Shown: positions 35,993 through 44,025 of the stretch, piece after piece
Numbering within the stretch: position 1 is the stretch's first letter
Layout: every line of letters starts with the position of its first letter
Origin: an uncultured Flavobacterium sp.
GTDB taxonomy: Bacteria > Bacteroidota > Bacteroidia > Flavobacteriales > Flavobacteriaceae
Assembly: GCA_943912855.1 (NCBI GenBank)
Contig: CALTVC010000004.1
Location: 62,001 to 126,000, forward strand
DNA length: 64,000 nt
Reading direction: 5' to 3'
The notes under the pieces: generated by a model
What the model was told of the DNA's origin: nothing
The model's database searches: none
What the model saw: only the letters and a program-made list of their open reading frames with translations
Made by a program: the position numbers and the translations under genes

Positions 35993-36016
35993 ACCAACAT
36001 ATGTTTTTTATAGGAA

Positions 36017-37057
36017 TTATCTTTTTATTCCCATTTTTTCTACCCAGGCTACGTACTTCTGGCGGTTTACCTCATGCTGGGCGGCAGTTACGGCAAATTC
36101 ATGGTAACCAAAGTTGGTTACACTTGCACAAAAGTAAATGTAGTTATGTTTTTCAGGATTTAAAACTGCGTCTATCGCCGTAATATCAGGCATAGCAATA
36201 GGCCCTGGAGGTAGTCCGTTATACTTATACATATTGTACGGAGAATCTATAACAAGGTCTTTATAAAGCACACGTTTTATAACCTGATCAAAATTACCCG
36301 ATTGTTTTTTAATGGCGTAAATAACCGTTGGGTCTGCTTCCAGCTTCATACCTTTTTTATAACGATTAAGGTAAACACCTGCCACACGTGGGCGTTCATC
36401 TGCCTTAACGGTTTCCTTGTGTACTATAGATGCCAGTGCCGATACCTGAAGTGGCGTTAACCCTTGCGCTTCGGCTTTGGCCACACGCTCCGGATTCCAG
36501 AACTTACGGTACTCTTTAATCATCTTATCTCGTACCTTGGTAGCCGTAGTATTCCAGTAAAACTCGTACGAGTTAGGAATGAAAATACTAAGTACATTAT
36601 CTTCGGTTAGTCCGTTTTCTTCAAGAAACGTCTTATCTGTAAATGCCTGAAGTACTTTTAGGCTGTCCGGTTCCAGCTGTTGTGCAAGACGACCCGCAAG
36701 GTTTTGAATGGTTTCCTGGTTGTTAAAAGACACCCTCACGGTAACCGGGTTACGCAGGGCTATGATAATATCATTATTACCCATACCGTTAGTAATGATA
36801 AACTTACCTGCTTTTACATTTTGGTCATATTTCTTTAAATCAGCCACCCACTCAAAACTTTCTACGTTTTCGACATAAGGGGTCAGGACTTTCTTTACAA
36901 CGCTAAAATCACTTCCTGTAGGCAGGAAAACCGCGATTTCCTTATCACTAAACTTAGTGTTTGGCGCTAAAATTTTCTTGTAGAAAATGTAGCACGCAAT
37001 GGTTCCGCCGATAATAAATACAAGCGAAAAAATACCAATAATCTTTCTTGTTTTCAA
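36017..37057 (-). CDS. mltG: Endolytic murein transglycosylase MltG
   Basis: This 346-residue protein has an N-terminal membrane anchor (residues about 7-27), a LysM-like start and the YceG catalytic domain. The signature ASIVHKETVKADERPRVAGV contains catalytic Glu215, and the downstream DPTVIYAI, PYNMYKYNGLPPGPI and NPEKHNYIYF are typical. The length agrees with the family. It cuts nascent glycan strands and so sets strand length. It is in an operon with an acetyltransferase gene (13 nt upstream) and dapF. Confidence 0.94.
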   Translation of the reverse strand: MKTRKIIGIFSLVFIIGGTIACYIFYKKILAPNTKFSDKEIAVFLPTGSDFSVVKKVLTPYVENVESFEWVADLKKYDQNVKAGKFIITNGMGNNDIIIALRNPVTVRVSFNNQETIQNLAGRLAQQLEPDSLKVLQAFTDKTFLEENGLTEDNVLSIFIPNSYEFYWNTTATKVRDKMIKEYRKFWNPERVAKAEAQGLTPLQVSALASIVHKETVKADERPRVAGVYLNRYKKGMKLEADPTVIYAIKKQSGNFDQVIKRVLYKDLVIDSPYNMYKYNGLPPGPIAMPDITAIDAVLNPEKHNYIYFCASVTNFGYHEFAVTAAQHEVNRQKYVAWVEKMGIKR

Positions 37058-37070
37058 AGGTTTACTGTTG

Positions 37071-37601
37071 TTAATGTTTGTGTATCAATTGGTACAAAGC
37101 TTCATCTGCCCAAGCATTTCCACGCCTGTTCCATTGTTGCTTTACACCTATGAGATTGAAGTCAAAATTAGTAAAAAGGGCGATACTTGCACTATTTGCA
37201 GTGTCAATATTTGCATAGAGCTGATGCAGGTGTAATTTACTGAACGCGTATTGTATAACAAGTTCAAGTGCTTCAGAACCGGCACCCTGCCCCCTATCGG
37301 TTTCATTGGCTACTATTATGCCTACACCTGCACGGGCATTGGCTGGGTCATAATCAAAAAGATCTATGAGCCCAATGGCTTCAAAGCTCCCTCTTCGGCA
37401 AATGGCAAGGCGAAGCTGTTTTGCCTCGTATATATCCTGATGGGCATTTTCAAGGTATTGCCGTATGAGAAAACGACTGTATGGTGTTTGGGTATAACTT
37501 ACCTCCCACAACGGTTCATGGTTTTCTATTCTGTAAATGAAGTCCAAATCCTCCGGCTCAAGCGCACGCAGGTAAATGGTATTTCCGGTAAGAGTTAGCA
37601 T
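37071..37601 (-). CDS. GNAT acetyltransferase (RimJ/RimL type)
   Basis: This 176-residue protein has the GNAT fold: an N-terminal strand (IYLRALEPEDLDFIYRIE), an acetyl-CoA-binding loop (RGQGAGSEALELVIQYAF, residues about 112-129) and a C-terminal beta-strand. It resembles RimL-type N-terminal acetyltransferases, but the target is unknown. Its start overlaps the end of dapF by 7 nt. Confidence 0.9.
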   Translation of the reverse strand: MLTLTGNTIYLRALEPEDLDFIYRIENHEPLWEVSYTQTPYSRFLIRQYLENAHQDIYEAKQLRLAICRRGSFEAIGLIDLFDYDPANARAGVGIIVANETDRGQGAGSEALELVIQYAFSKLHLHQLYANIDTANSASIALFTNFDFNLIGVKQQWNRRGNAWADEALYQLIHKH

Positions 37602-38377
37602 TCTACCGTACCTTGAAATACAAAACGGGCAGGCCCGGTAAGGTAAACTTCCTTAAACTCCTTGCCTTCCTGCACAAAAGATACTTTAAGCAGTCCGCCG
37701 GGAGTAAGCAATTCTATAGCATCGGCATCGGTTTTACCAAGAACCTTCATGGCTATGGCTACTGCCGTTACACCCGTACCGCATGAAAAAGTTTCATCTT
37801 CTACCCCACGCTCGTAAGTACGTACTGAAAATTTGTCAGCCTCCATAGGACTTACAAAGTTTACATTAGCCCCTGCTTCACCATAAAGTCCGCTATAGCG
37901 AATGCTTGCCCCTATATGTTTTACATCGAGTGCAGGCAAATCTTCCACCAGCTCTACGTGGTGAGGTGAGCCTGTATCCAGAAACACGTAATTTTCGTAA
38001 ACAGACACAGTATGCACGTCTTTCATGTGTAGGGAAACCGTACCATCATCGGCTATGGTAGCATGGTGGCGACCGTCTACGGCTTCAAACTCAGTTTCGT
38101 TATCTATAAGTCCAAGGAAATTGGCAAAAGCCACAATGCATCGTCCGCCGTTACCGCACATGGTGCTGGTATTTCCATCAGAATTGTAATACACCATACG
38201 AAAATCAGTACTCCCTGCGTTCTCTAAAAGGATGAGGCCATCGGCCCCTATGCCAAATCTTCGGTCGCACAAATGCGCAACGAGTTTGGTATCATTTTTG
38301 GGAAATGTTTCATCGCGGTTGTCTATCATCACGAAGTCGTTACCGGTACCTTGGTACTTATAAAAAGTGTATTCCAT
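37595..38377 (-). CDS. dapF: Diaminopimelate epimerase DapF
   Basis: This 260-residue enzyme has the two catalytic cysteines in STMCGNGGRC (Cys74) and FSCGTGVTA (Cys199), matching DapF. It interconverts LL- and meso-diaminopimelate for peptidoglycan and lysine synthesis, which suits its neighbour mltG. The operon runs dapF, GNAT, mltG on the minus strand, with a perfect -7 box upstream at 38398-38405. It is divergent from the HtrA gene across 117 nt. Confidence 0.96.
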   Translation of the reverse strand: MEYTFYKYQGTGNDFVMIDNRDETFPKNDTKLVAHLCDRRFGIGADGLILLENAGSTDFRMVYYNSDGNTSTMCGNGGRCIVAFANFLGLIDNETEFEAVDGRHHATIADDGTVSLHMKDVHTVSVYENYVFLDTGSPHHVELVEDLPALDVKHIGASIRYSGLYGEAGANVNFVSPMEADKFSVRTYERGVEDETFSCGTGVTAVAIAMKVLGKTDADAIELLTPGGLLKVSFVQEGKEFKEVYLTGPARFVFQGTVEC

Positions 38378-38397
38378 TAATTACTGATGTTACACCA

Positions 38398-38405
38398 CAA
38401 AAGTA
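38398..38405 (-). promoter_or_regulatory. -7 promoter box of the dapF operon
   Basis: On the minus strand this is TACTTTTG, a full consensus match, about 20 nt before the dapF ATG. A -33 TTG-like element at the usual distance is not clear. Confidence 0.5.
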
Positions 38406-38468
38406 CAAATATTACCAACACAAGCGATAGGGACAACACAGCACTTTAACGCATTGTTTAACGAATTA

Positions 38469-38476
38469 TAACTTTT
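38469..38476 (+). promoter_or_regulatory. -7-like box of the HtrA gene
   Basis: TAACTTTT differs from TAnnTTTG only in the last base and lies 18 nt before the ATG at 38495. Confidence 0.35.
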
Positions 38477-38494
38477 TTAAATACGTAATTGTTT

Positions 38495-39892
38495 ATGAAA
38501 AATTATTCAAGTCTGTTTTTGGTTTCACTACTAAGCGGTGCCATGACCCTTGGAGCATATAAACTAGTATTTGAGGATAACACATTAGCATCATCACTTA
38601 CTATAGCTGCTCCGCAATCACACAATGTTTCATATACCGGCGCCGGCGCCGAAAGCGTGGATTTCACCTCAGCCGCAGACAAGGCGGTACATACGGTAGT
38701 CCATGTAAAAAACACCATTTACCGACAGGCGCCCACCAGCATGATGGATTATTTCTTTGGGTATCGCGGTAACGGCGGGCAACAACAAGCCCAGGTAGGT
38801 ACCGGTAGTGGGGTTATTATTACTGCCGACGGTTATATTGTTACCAACAACCACGTGATTCAGGATGCCAGTGAACTGGAAGTTACCCTAAACAACAACA
38901 AAACATACAAGGCCAAACTTGTAGGTACTGACAGTAAAATGGACATTGCCCTGCTAAAGGTAGACACAAATGAAAAATTACCTTACGCCGCTTTTGCCAA
39001 TAGCGATGACCTTAAGGTGGGCGAATGGGTACTTGCAGTGGGTAACCCGTACAACCTTACCAGTACGGTAACCGCAGGTATAGTATCGGCCAAGGCACGT
39101 AACCTGAGCAAAGACGGCATTCAGTCGTTCATACAAACGGATGCTGCAGTAAATCCGGGTAACAGTGGTGGGGCATTGGTTAACACCCGTGGCGAACTTG
39201 TAGGCATCAATACCATGATATCGTCTACGACAGGGTCTTACGTAGGGTACTCATTTGCCGTACCAAGTAACATTACACGTAAAATTGTAGAAGACCTTAT
39301 GGAATACGGCAACGTACAGCGTGGTATGCTGGGCATACAGGGTGGCGAACTGAACAGCGTCGTAGCTAAAGAAGTTGGCGTTACAGACACACAAGGCTTC
39401 TATGTAAATAGCGTAGTAGATAAGAGTGGTGCCGAGAGAGCAGGTATTAAAAAAGGCGACATTATTAAAAAGATTGACGACCGTGCCATTAACAACTTTG
39501 CCGACCTTAACGGCTCTATTGTCACCAAAAGGCCAAACGATGTGGTACAGGTTACCGTATCACGCAATGGTAAAGATGTAGTACTGCCTGTTAAGCTTAC
39601 CAAAAACGAAATCAATAGTTTTAAATATCAGGGGCTGGAACTGGAAGACCTTACCGCAACCGAAAAGAAAAACCTTAAAATAAGCTACGGTGTTAGGGTT
39701 AAAGACGTTAATGACGGTGAGTTTATGCAATATGCCGATTACATTAAAAACGGCATCATCTTATCTATAAACAACACCAAGGCTACTGACATTAATACCG
39801 TTACCGAAATACTTTCCCGTAAGGCGCAGGGCGACCGCGTTCGCGTAGAGCTCCTTACCCAAAATGGCGAAGTGTTGAGATTCCTATTGTAA
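38495..39892 (+). CDS. HtrA/Deg-family periplasmic serine protease
   Basis: Starting at ATG 38495 (a TTG two codons upstream is also possible), this encodes 465 residues. A signal anchor (FLVSLLSGAMTLGAYKLVF) is followed by a trypsin-like domain with the triad His120 (VTNNHVI), Asp150 (MDIALLKV) and Ser224 (GNSGGALV), and then two PDZ domains (about 280-370 and 380-460). It degrades or refolds misfolded envelope proteins. It is a single gene, followed by a strong terminator, and is divergent from dapF. Confidence 0.95.
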   Translation: MKNYSSLFLVSLLSGAMTLGAYKLVFEDNTLASSLTIAAPQSHNVSYTGAGAESVDFTSAADKAVHTVVHVKNTIYRQAPTSMMDYFFGYRGNGGQQQAQVGTGSGVIITADGYIVTNNHVIQDASELEVTLNNNKTYKAKLVGTDSKMDIALLKVDTNEKLPYAAFANSDDLKVGEWVLAVGNPYNLTSTVTAGIVSAKARNLSKDGIQSFIQTDAAVNPGNSGGALVNTRGELVGINTMISSTTGSYVGYSFAVPSNITRKIVEDLMEYGNVQRGMLGIQGGELNSVVAKEVGVTDTQGFYVNSVVDKSGAERAGIKKGDIIKKIDDRAINNFADLNGSIVTKRPNDVVQVTVSRNGKDVVLPVKLTKNEINSFKYQGLELEDLTATEKKNLKISYGVRVKDVNDGEFMQYADYIKNGIILSINNTKATDINTVTEILSRKAQGDRVRVELLTQNGEVLRFLL

Positions 39893-39930
39893 ATTGCCAT
39901 CTTACTATATATAATTTATTTTTTCTGATT

Positions 39931-39962
39931 AAGGCTTTCGCAATGCGGAAGCCTTTTTTTAT
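39931..39962 (+). terminator. Terminator of the HtrA gene
   Basis: An 11-bp stem with one G-U pair (39931-39941 with 39945-39955) and an AAT loop is followed by seven T. Confidence 0.9.
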
Positions 39963-40036
39963 AGCCTAAACTTAACCCTGACTTATAACCATAATAAAAC
40001 TACGATGGTACATTAGCAGTTTTAACTACCTGACAC

Positions 40037-40399
40037 ATGAAATCACTGCTGCGCAATACCGAAGTTCTTTTACACATATTCATAACCGCCGGGATTTCCC
40101 TTTTAGGGACAAGGCTATTGCTTACCGATATGTATTATCCGGCAGTTATAATACTTGCAACCTGCATACTTACAGTAAATATTGCCACACGTTGGAAAAA
40201 GCTAAAGCTATATCCGCGAGATGCCCGCCTTAGTTGCTATTACCTTGAAGGATTTTCATTGCTCGTCAGTTGGGCTACTTATCATTCTAACGGTAATGAG
40301 TCCCTTGCGCGTATTAGCCTGATAGCAGCGATTCTACTCCCATTTATAGGTTATATATCTTCATTAAAAACATATAGAAACAAAAAAAGGACCGCCTAA
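40037..40399 (+). CDS. Small membrane protein of unknown function
   Basis: This 120-residue protein has about three or four hydrophobic helices (IFITAGISLLGTRLLL, YYPAVIILATCILTV, SLIAAILLPFIGYIS) and basic ends. No family is recognised. Its stop codon lies in the loop of a hairpin shared with the convergent T9SS gene. It stands alone after the HtrA terminator. Confidence 0.6.
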   Translation: MKSLLRNTEVLLHIFITAGISLLGTRLLLTDMYYPAVIILATCILTVNIATRWKKLKLYPRDARLSCYYLEGFSLLVSWATYHSNGNESLARISLIAAILLPFIGYISSLKTYRNKKRTA

Positions 40400-40411
40400 C
40401 GGCGATCCTTT
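40382..40411. terminator. Bidirectional terminator overlapping a stop codon
   Basis: A 9-bp stem with one mismatch (40388-40396 with 40401-40409) encloses the TAAC loop, which holds the stop codon of the membrane protein. The A run at 40382-40388 becomes a T tract for the minus-strand T9SS gene. Confidence 0.65.
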
Positions 40412-40436
40412 GTATAAATTAGTTAGTCGTAACTGA

Positions 40437-42008
40437 TTATTGTTTCACTACTTTAACAGTCATGCTTGCGCCTTGAGCATCACCTACCTTAACAAGATAA
40501 GTACCAGCCTGAAGACCACTCATATCCAGTTTAGTATCAGTAGCACCAATATTGTTTTTAGTTAATACAGTTTGCCCCAACATGTTCATTACCTGTACAT
40601 TTTCTAAGTTGGCATTGTATTGCAGGTTAAGTTCATTAGCAACAGGGTTAGGACTATACTTAAAGTTAGCTTTACTAAACCCTCCCGCACTGTTTGTATC
40701 TTCGGCTATGGTAACGGCATATTCTTCAACCTGTCCGTAACCATATGTACCACAAGATGTATCAGGATAAGCGTTATACCTTTTAAACACTCTGAACCTT
40801 GTTGTACCTACAGTAGCCGTAGCAGGTATGGTAATAGATGCAGTAACGGTTTGCCCGTCAGTGCCGGTAGAATCAAAAATTGCATCTGCGAACTGGAATT
40901 CCTCACCTGCATCGGTATACCTGCCATTGGCATTAAAGTCAAAGTAAACCGTAAAATAATTTGTAAACTCACCATCTGTATTTCCCTGAGCAGATATAGT
41001 ATAAGTCTGCCCTTTAGTTACCTGAGCAGGTTCAATTGTAGTTGTAAAATCTTCAAACGGCTCTGTGGCATCTACTTCCTCCGAAGTTGTATTGTCTATA
41101 CCGGCAAACACTACACTTGTTATAGGCTCTACAGCCGAAGTAAAATCAGGAGTACAATAGCACAGACCTGTACCTAATAACGATACAGCAGCTGTTGTAG
41201 TTGACAAACCCGATGCTGTACAGGTAATAACAGCACGATACCACTCTGTAGTTGCAGGCACCGTAGCGGTATATTCAGCTCCATCTGCCCCCGCAATATT
41301 AGTAAAAGTAGTTCCATCTGTTGAAGATTGCCATTGGTAAGCAATTTCACTTGCCGTGTAAAACTGGTCTAAAGACAATACAGTTTCGCTAAATGTACAC
41401 TCTGAACCTCCTAAAACATTAGATACAGCCGGAGTTCCGGTACAGGCCGGTGAAGGATCCTGATTGAAGGTTAGATTATCAAAAAATATGAATGCATCTA
41501 TCATATTATCTTCATTAACTCTTGCTGTTAGCCTTAAGTAAAGACTACCAACAGGCGAAGATGGTAAATTTACAGTTCGGGTTACACAGTTTTCAGATTC
41601 AACATGATTAGCCGCTGTAACAGTTTCAATTTCTGTCCATGGCCCGGTAGGATCAGTAGAAAATTCCCACTTAAAATTTCCCCAATCCGGATTATTGGGT
41701 AATGCGGAAAAATCTTCATAAGCAAGAATTTTGTAATCATAAGTAAATGTAGATGCCTGTCCGTTAGAAACACCTATAGATGTAGATATGAGTTCATACG
41801 TATAAGGATCATCATACCAAATATTTGTATACAATGATGTATCCTGACATCCGTATCCTAAAAATTCTAAATCGAAACCATCTACGTCATACACAGGAAC
41901 ATCTCCCTCGAAATCCTGTGAATAGGATATCTGAGCTTGGCTTTTTTGAGTTGACAATAGTGACCCTAACAACAGGACCAAACCTAATAGTGGTAGTTTT
42001 TTTAACAT
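40437..42008 (-). CDS. T9SS-exported protein with GEVED domain
   Basis: This 523-residue protein begins with a signal peptide (LPLLGLVLLLGSLLSTQKSQAQ). A jelly-roll/CBM-like domain follows at about residues 28-185 (FTYDYKILAYEDF ... LRLTARVNEDN), then an Ig-like segment and a GEVED domain (about 330-440, with FDFNANGRYTDAGEEF and GQVEEYAVTI). The end is a type A T9SS sorting domain (NPVANELNLQY ... MLGQTVLTKNN ... LQAGTYLVKV). No catalytic motif is visible, so it may be an adhesin or a substrate-binding surface protein. It belongs to a different architecture from the three large T9SS genes. Confidence 0.88.
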   Translation of the reverse strand: MLKKLPLLGLVLLLGSLLSTQKSQAQISYSQDFEGDVPVYDVDGFDLEFLGYGCQDTSLYTNIWYDDPYTYELISTSIGVSNGQASTFTYDYKILAYEDFSALPNNPDWGNFKWEFSTDPTGPWTEIETVTAANHVESENCVTRTVNLPSSPVGSLYLRLTARVNEDNMIDAFIFFDNLTFNQDPSPACTGTPAVSNVLGGSECTFSETVLSLDQFYTASEIAYQWQSSTDGTTFTNIAGADGAEYTATVPATTEWYRAVITCTASGLSTTTAAVSLLGTGLCYCTPDFTSAVEPITSVVFAGIDNTTSEEVDATEPFEDFTTTIEPAQVTKGQTYTISAQGNTDGEFTNYFTVYFDFNANGRYTDAGEEFQFADAIFDSTGTDGQTVTASITIPATATVGTTRFRVFKRYNAYPDTSCGTYGYGQVEEYAVTIAEDTNSAGGFSKANFKYSPNPVANELNLQYNANLENVQVMNMLGQTVLTKNNIGATDTKLDMSGLQAGTYLVKVGDAQGASMTVKVVKQ

Positions 42009-42406
42009 AATAAATCGGATAATTAGTTTTAATTTAATAAATATATAAAAATAACATTTAACATTAATAAAACACTTTATTTTAACTCAAAATCTATTTA
42101 ATTATTAACAGTGTTTTAACAAAAATTACATATATACAACTCCAAAAAACAATCCCCCACGTCAGAATTATAAACTAATAATCAAATTGTCTATTAATAT
42201 CCAAAGGGGTATCTATAATTAAGTAATCTATTATTTTTATAAGGCAGAATTACAGTTTCTAAAAAAATTGCTCATTAACACCTGAAAATTATCAAAAACG
42301 AAACACGAAAACAATTTCGTTAAAAATTTATTGAAAAATATTTCACGAAAACGTTTGATATTTTATACATTTGCCAAAAGTTAACCCAAACTTTAGCATA
42401 ACACCC
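42009..42406. other. AT-rich divergent intergenic region
   Basis: About 400 nt between the GEVED-protein gene and gap. It is very AT-rich, with no clear hairpin or coding frame apart from a short antisense frame reaching in from gap. It holds the gap -7 box at 42366-42373 and must hold the promoter of the T9SS gene. Confidence 0.55.
42366..42373 (+). promoter_or_regulatory. -7 promoter box of the GAPDH gene
   Basis: TACATTTG matches TAnnTTTG exactly. The longer possible reading frame starts at a TTG overlapping the box (42371), so ATG 42407 is the realistic start. Confidence 0.6.
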
Positions 42407-43855
42407 ATGAATAATTCGGTACTCTATGAAAGGGAGCTCACCTACCAGGCCGACAGGCGCAGAGCAGGTGTAGAACTTATAAACATTGTAAGCGAACTGT
42501 GGTACGAAAAGTCTATAGAGCTCGTAATGTTTCGTAATCAACTCATAGACAAAAGCATTGGCGAAATTATGAATCTGCACGAGTATGCAGGAGAATTTGT
42601 TAAAAAGCCAATTAATGTTTTTGATACGGTAGAGATAGCCCGTGCCATAAAAATAGCCGACCTCCCTCCCAGCCGACTGGATATAGGTAAACTTACCTAC
42701 GAATTTCATGAAGAAACAAATACCTGCCACGATGCCCGCGTTTTTGTAGGTAACAAACTGAGCGGTGCCCGTAACAGCGGTAATATTAAACCTAAAGATG
42801 TAGTATTATATGGTTTTGGCCGCATAGGCAGACTTCTTGCCCGTGATATGATGGACAAAATAGGCAAAGGGGCACAACTTAGGCTACGCGCCATTGTGGT
42901 CCGTGATAAAGCCGATACCAAACTACTTGCCAAAAGGGCTTCGTTACTAAAACACGACTCCATACATGGAGAATTTAACGGTAGCGTGGTAGCAGACGAA
43001 AAAAACAACTCTCTTATCATAAATGGTACTTCGGTACACATCATCAGTGCAAACGCTCCGGAAGATATTGACTATACTTACTATGGCATTAAAGACGCTT
43101 TAGTTATAGACAATACCGGCGCGTTTACAACTGCTGAAGCCTTGGAACGCCACCTGAAATCAGAAGGTGTAGAAAAAGTAATCCTCACTGCCCCCGGAAA
43201 AGGTGTACCAAATATTGTATATGGCGTTAACCATAAAGGCTTCGATCCTGAGGAAATAGACATTTGGTCGGCCGCTTCATGCACTACAAATGCCATTACC
43301 CCGGTACTTAAAGCTATAGAAGATACGCTCGGCATTACTAAAGGACATCTGGAAACCATTCATGCATATACTAACGACCAGAACCTCGTAGACAACATGC
43401 ATAAAAAATACCGTCGTGGCCGTGCAGCTGCCCTGAATATGGTTATTACCGAAACCGGTGCCGGTAGTGCCGTAGCGAAGGCCATAACAAGTTTAGCAGG
43501 TAAGCTTACAAGCAATGCCATACGCGTACCTATACCTAACGGATCTCTTGTGGTAGCTAACCTCGAGCTGGAAAGAGCCACCAACGTAAGTGAAATCAAC
43601 GAGATATTAAAGCATTATTCGCTTGAAGGCGAACTTGTGGAACAAATACAATATTCTACTAATAACGAACTCGTATCGAGCGACATCGTAGGGACTGTGG
43701 CTCCCGCGATTTTTGACAGCAATGCCACCATTGTAAGCCCTGACGGACGCAATGCCATACTCTATGTATGGTACGATAACGAATACGGCTACAGCCAGCA
43801 GGTTATTCGCCTTGCCAAATATGTGGCAAAAGTAAGGCGCTATACCTACTACTAA
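42407..43855 (+). CDS. gap: Glyceraldehyde-3-phosphate dehydrogenase, long form with N-terminal extension
   Basis: From ATG 42407 this encodes 482 residues. About the first 125 are a helical extension not found in classical 330-residue GAPDHs. The NAD-binding Rossmann fold starts at about residue 128 (VVLYGFGRIGRLLARDM), and the catalytic domain carries Cys292 in SAASCTTNA. WYDNEYGYS is the familiar C-terminal motif. It oxidises glyceraldehyde-3-phosphate to 1,3-bisphosphoglycerate with NAD(P); glycolytic or gluconeogenic use is not decided. It is a single gene followed by a strong terminator. Confidence 0.94.
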   Translation: MNNSVLYERELTYQADRRRAGVELINIVSELWYEKSIELVMFRNQLIDKSIGEIMNLHEYAGEFVKKPINVFDTVEIARAIKIADLPPSRLDIGKLTYEFHEETNTCHDARVFVGNKLSGARNSGNIKPKDVVLYGFGRIGRLLARDMMDKIGKGAQLRLRAIVVRDKADTKLLAKRASLLKHDSIHGEFNGSVVADEKNNSLIINGTSVHIISANAPEDIDYTYYGIKDALVIDNTGAFTTAEALERHLKSEGVEKVILTAPGKGVPNIVYGVNHKGFDPEEIDIWSAASCTTNAITPVLKAIEDTLGITKGHLETIHAYTNDQNLVDNMHKKYRRGRAAALNMVITETGAGSAVAKAITSLAGKLTSNAIRVPIPNGSLVVANLELERATNVSEINEILKHYSLEGELVEQIQYSTNNELVSSDIVGTVAPAIFDSNATIVSPDGRNAILYVWYDNEYGYSQQVIRLAKYVAKVRRYTYY

Positions 43856-43896
43856 AATTGTCTTCAACCAAATCCTTTTTCTTCATAATTGTGTGT

Positions 43897-43933
43897 AATC
43901 TGCCCCACCAATCCTCCCGGGGCAGATTTTTTT
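43897..43933 (+). terminator. Terminator of the GAPDH gene
   Basis: A perfect 10-bp stem (43897-43906 with 43919-43928) is followed by a T run. Confidence 0.9.
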
Positions 43934-44025
43934 GTTTTAGGCGGTTTTAATTTAATTAGTTTCCCAACCTTTTAAGCATTTCTGTTATCTTAGTTATGTT
44001 AAAAGACATATAAAACCACCAACTT

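Noticed and set aside
35893..36183. A plus-strand frame with repeated FCN motifs
   Set aside because: The repeats come from the DNA repeat at 35926-35968; the frame overlaps mltG and its terminator.
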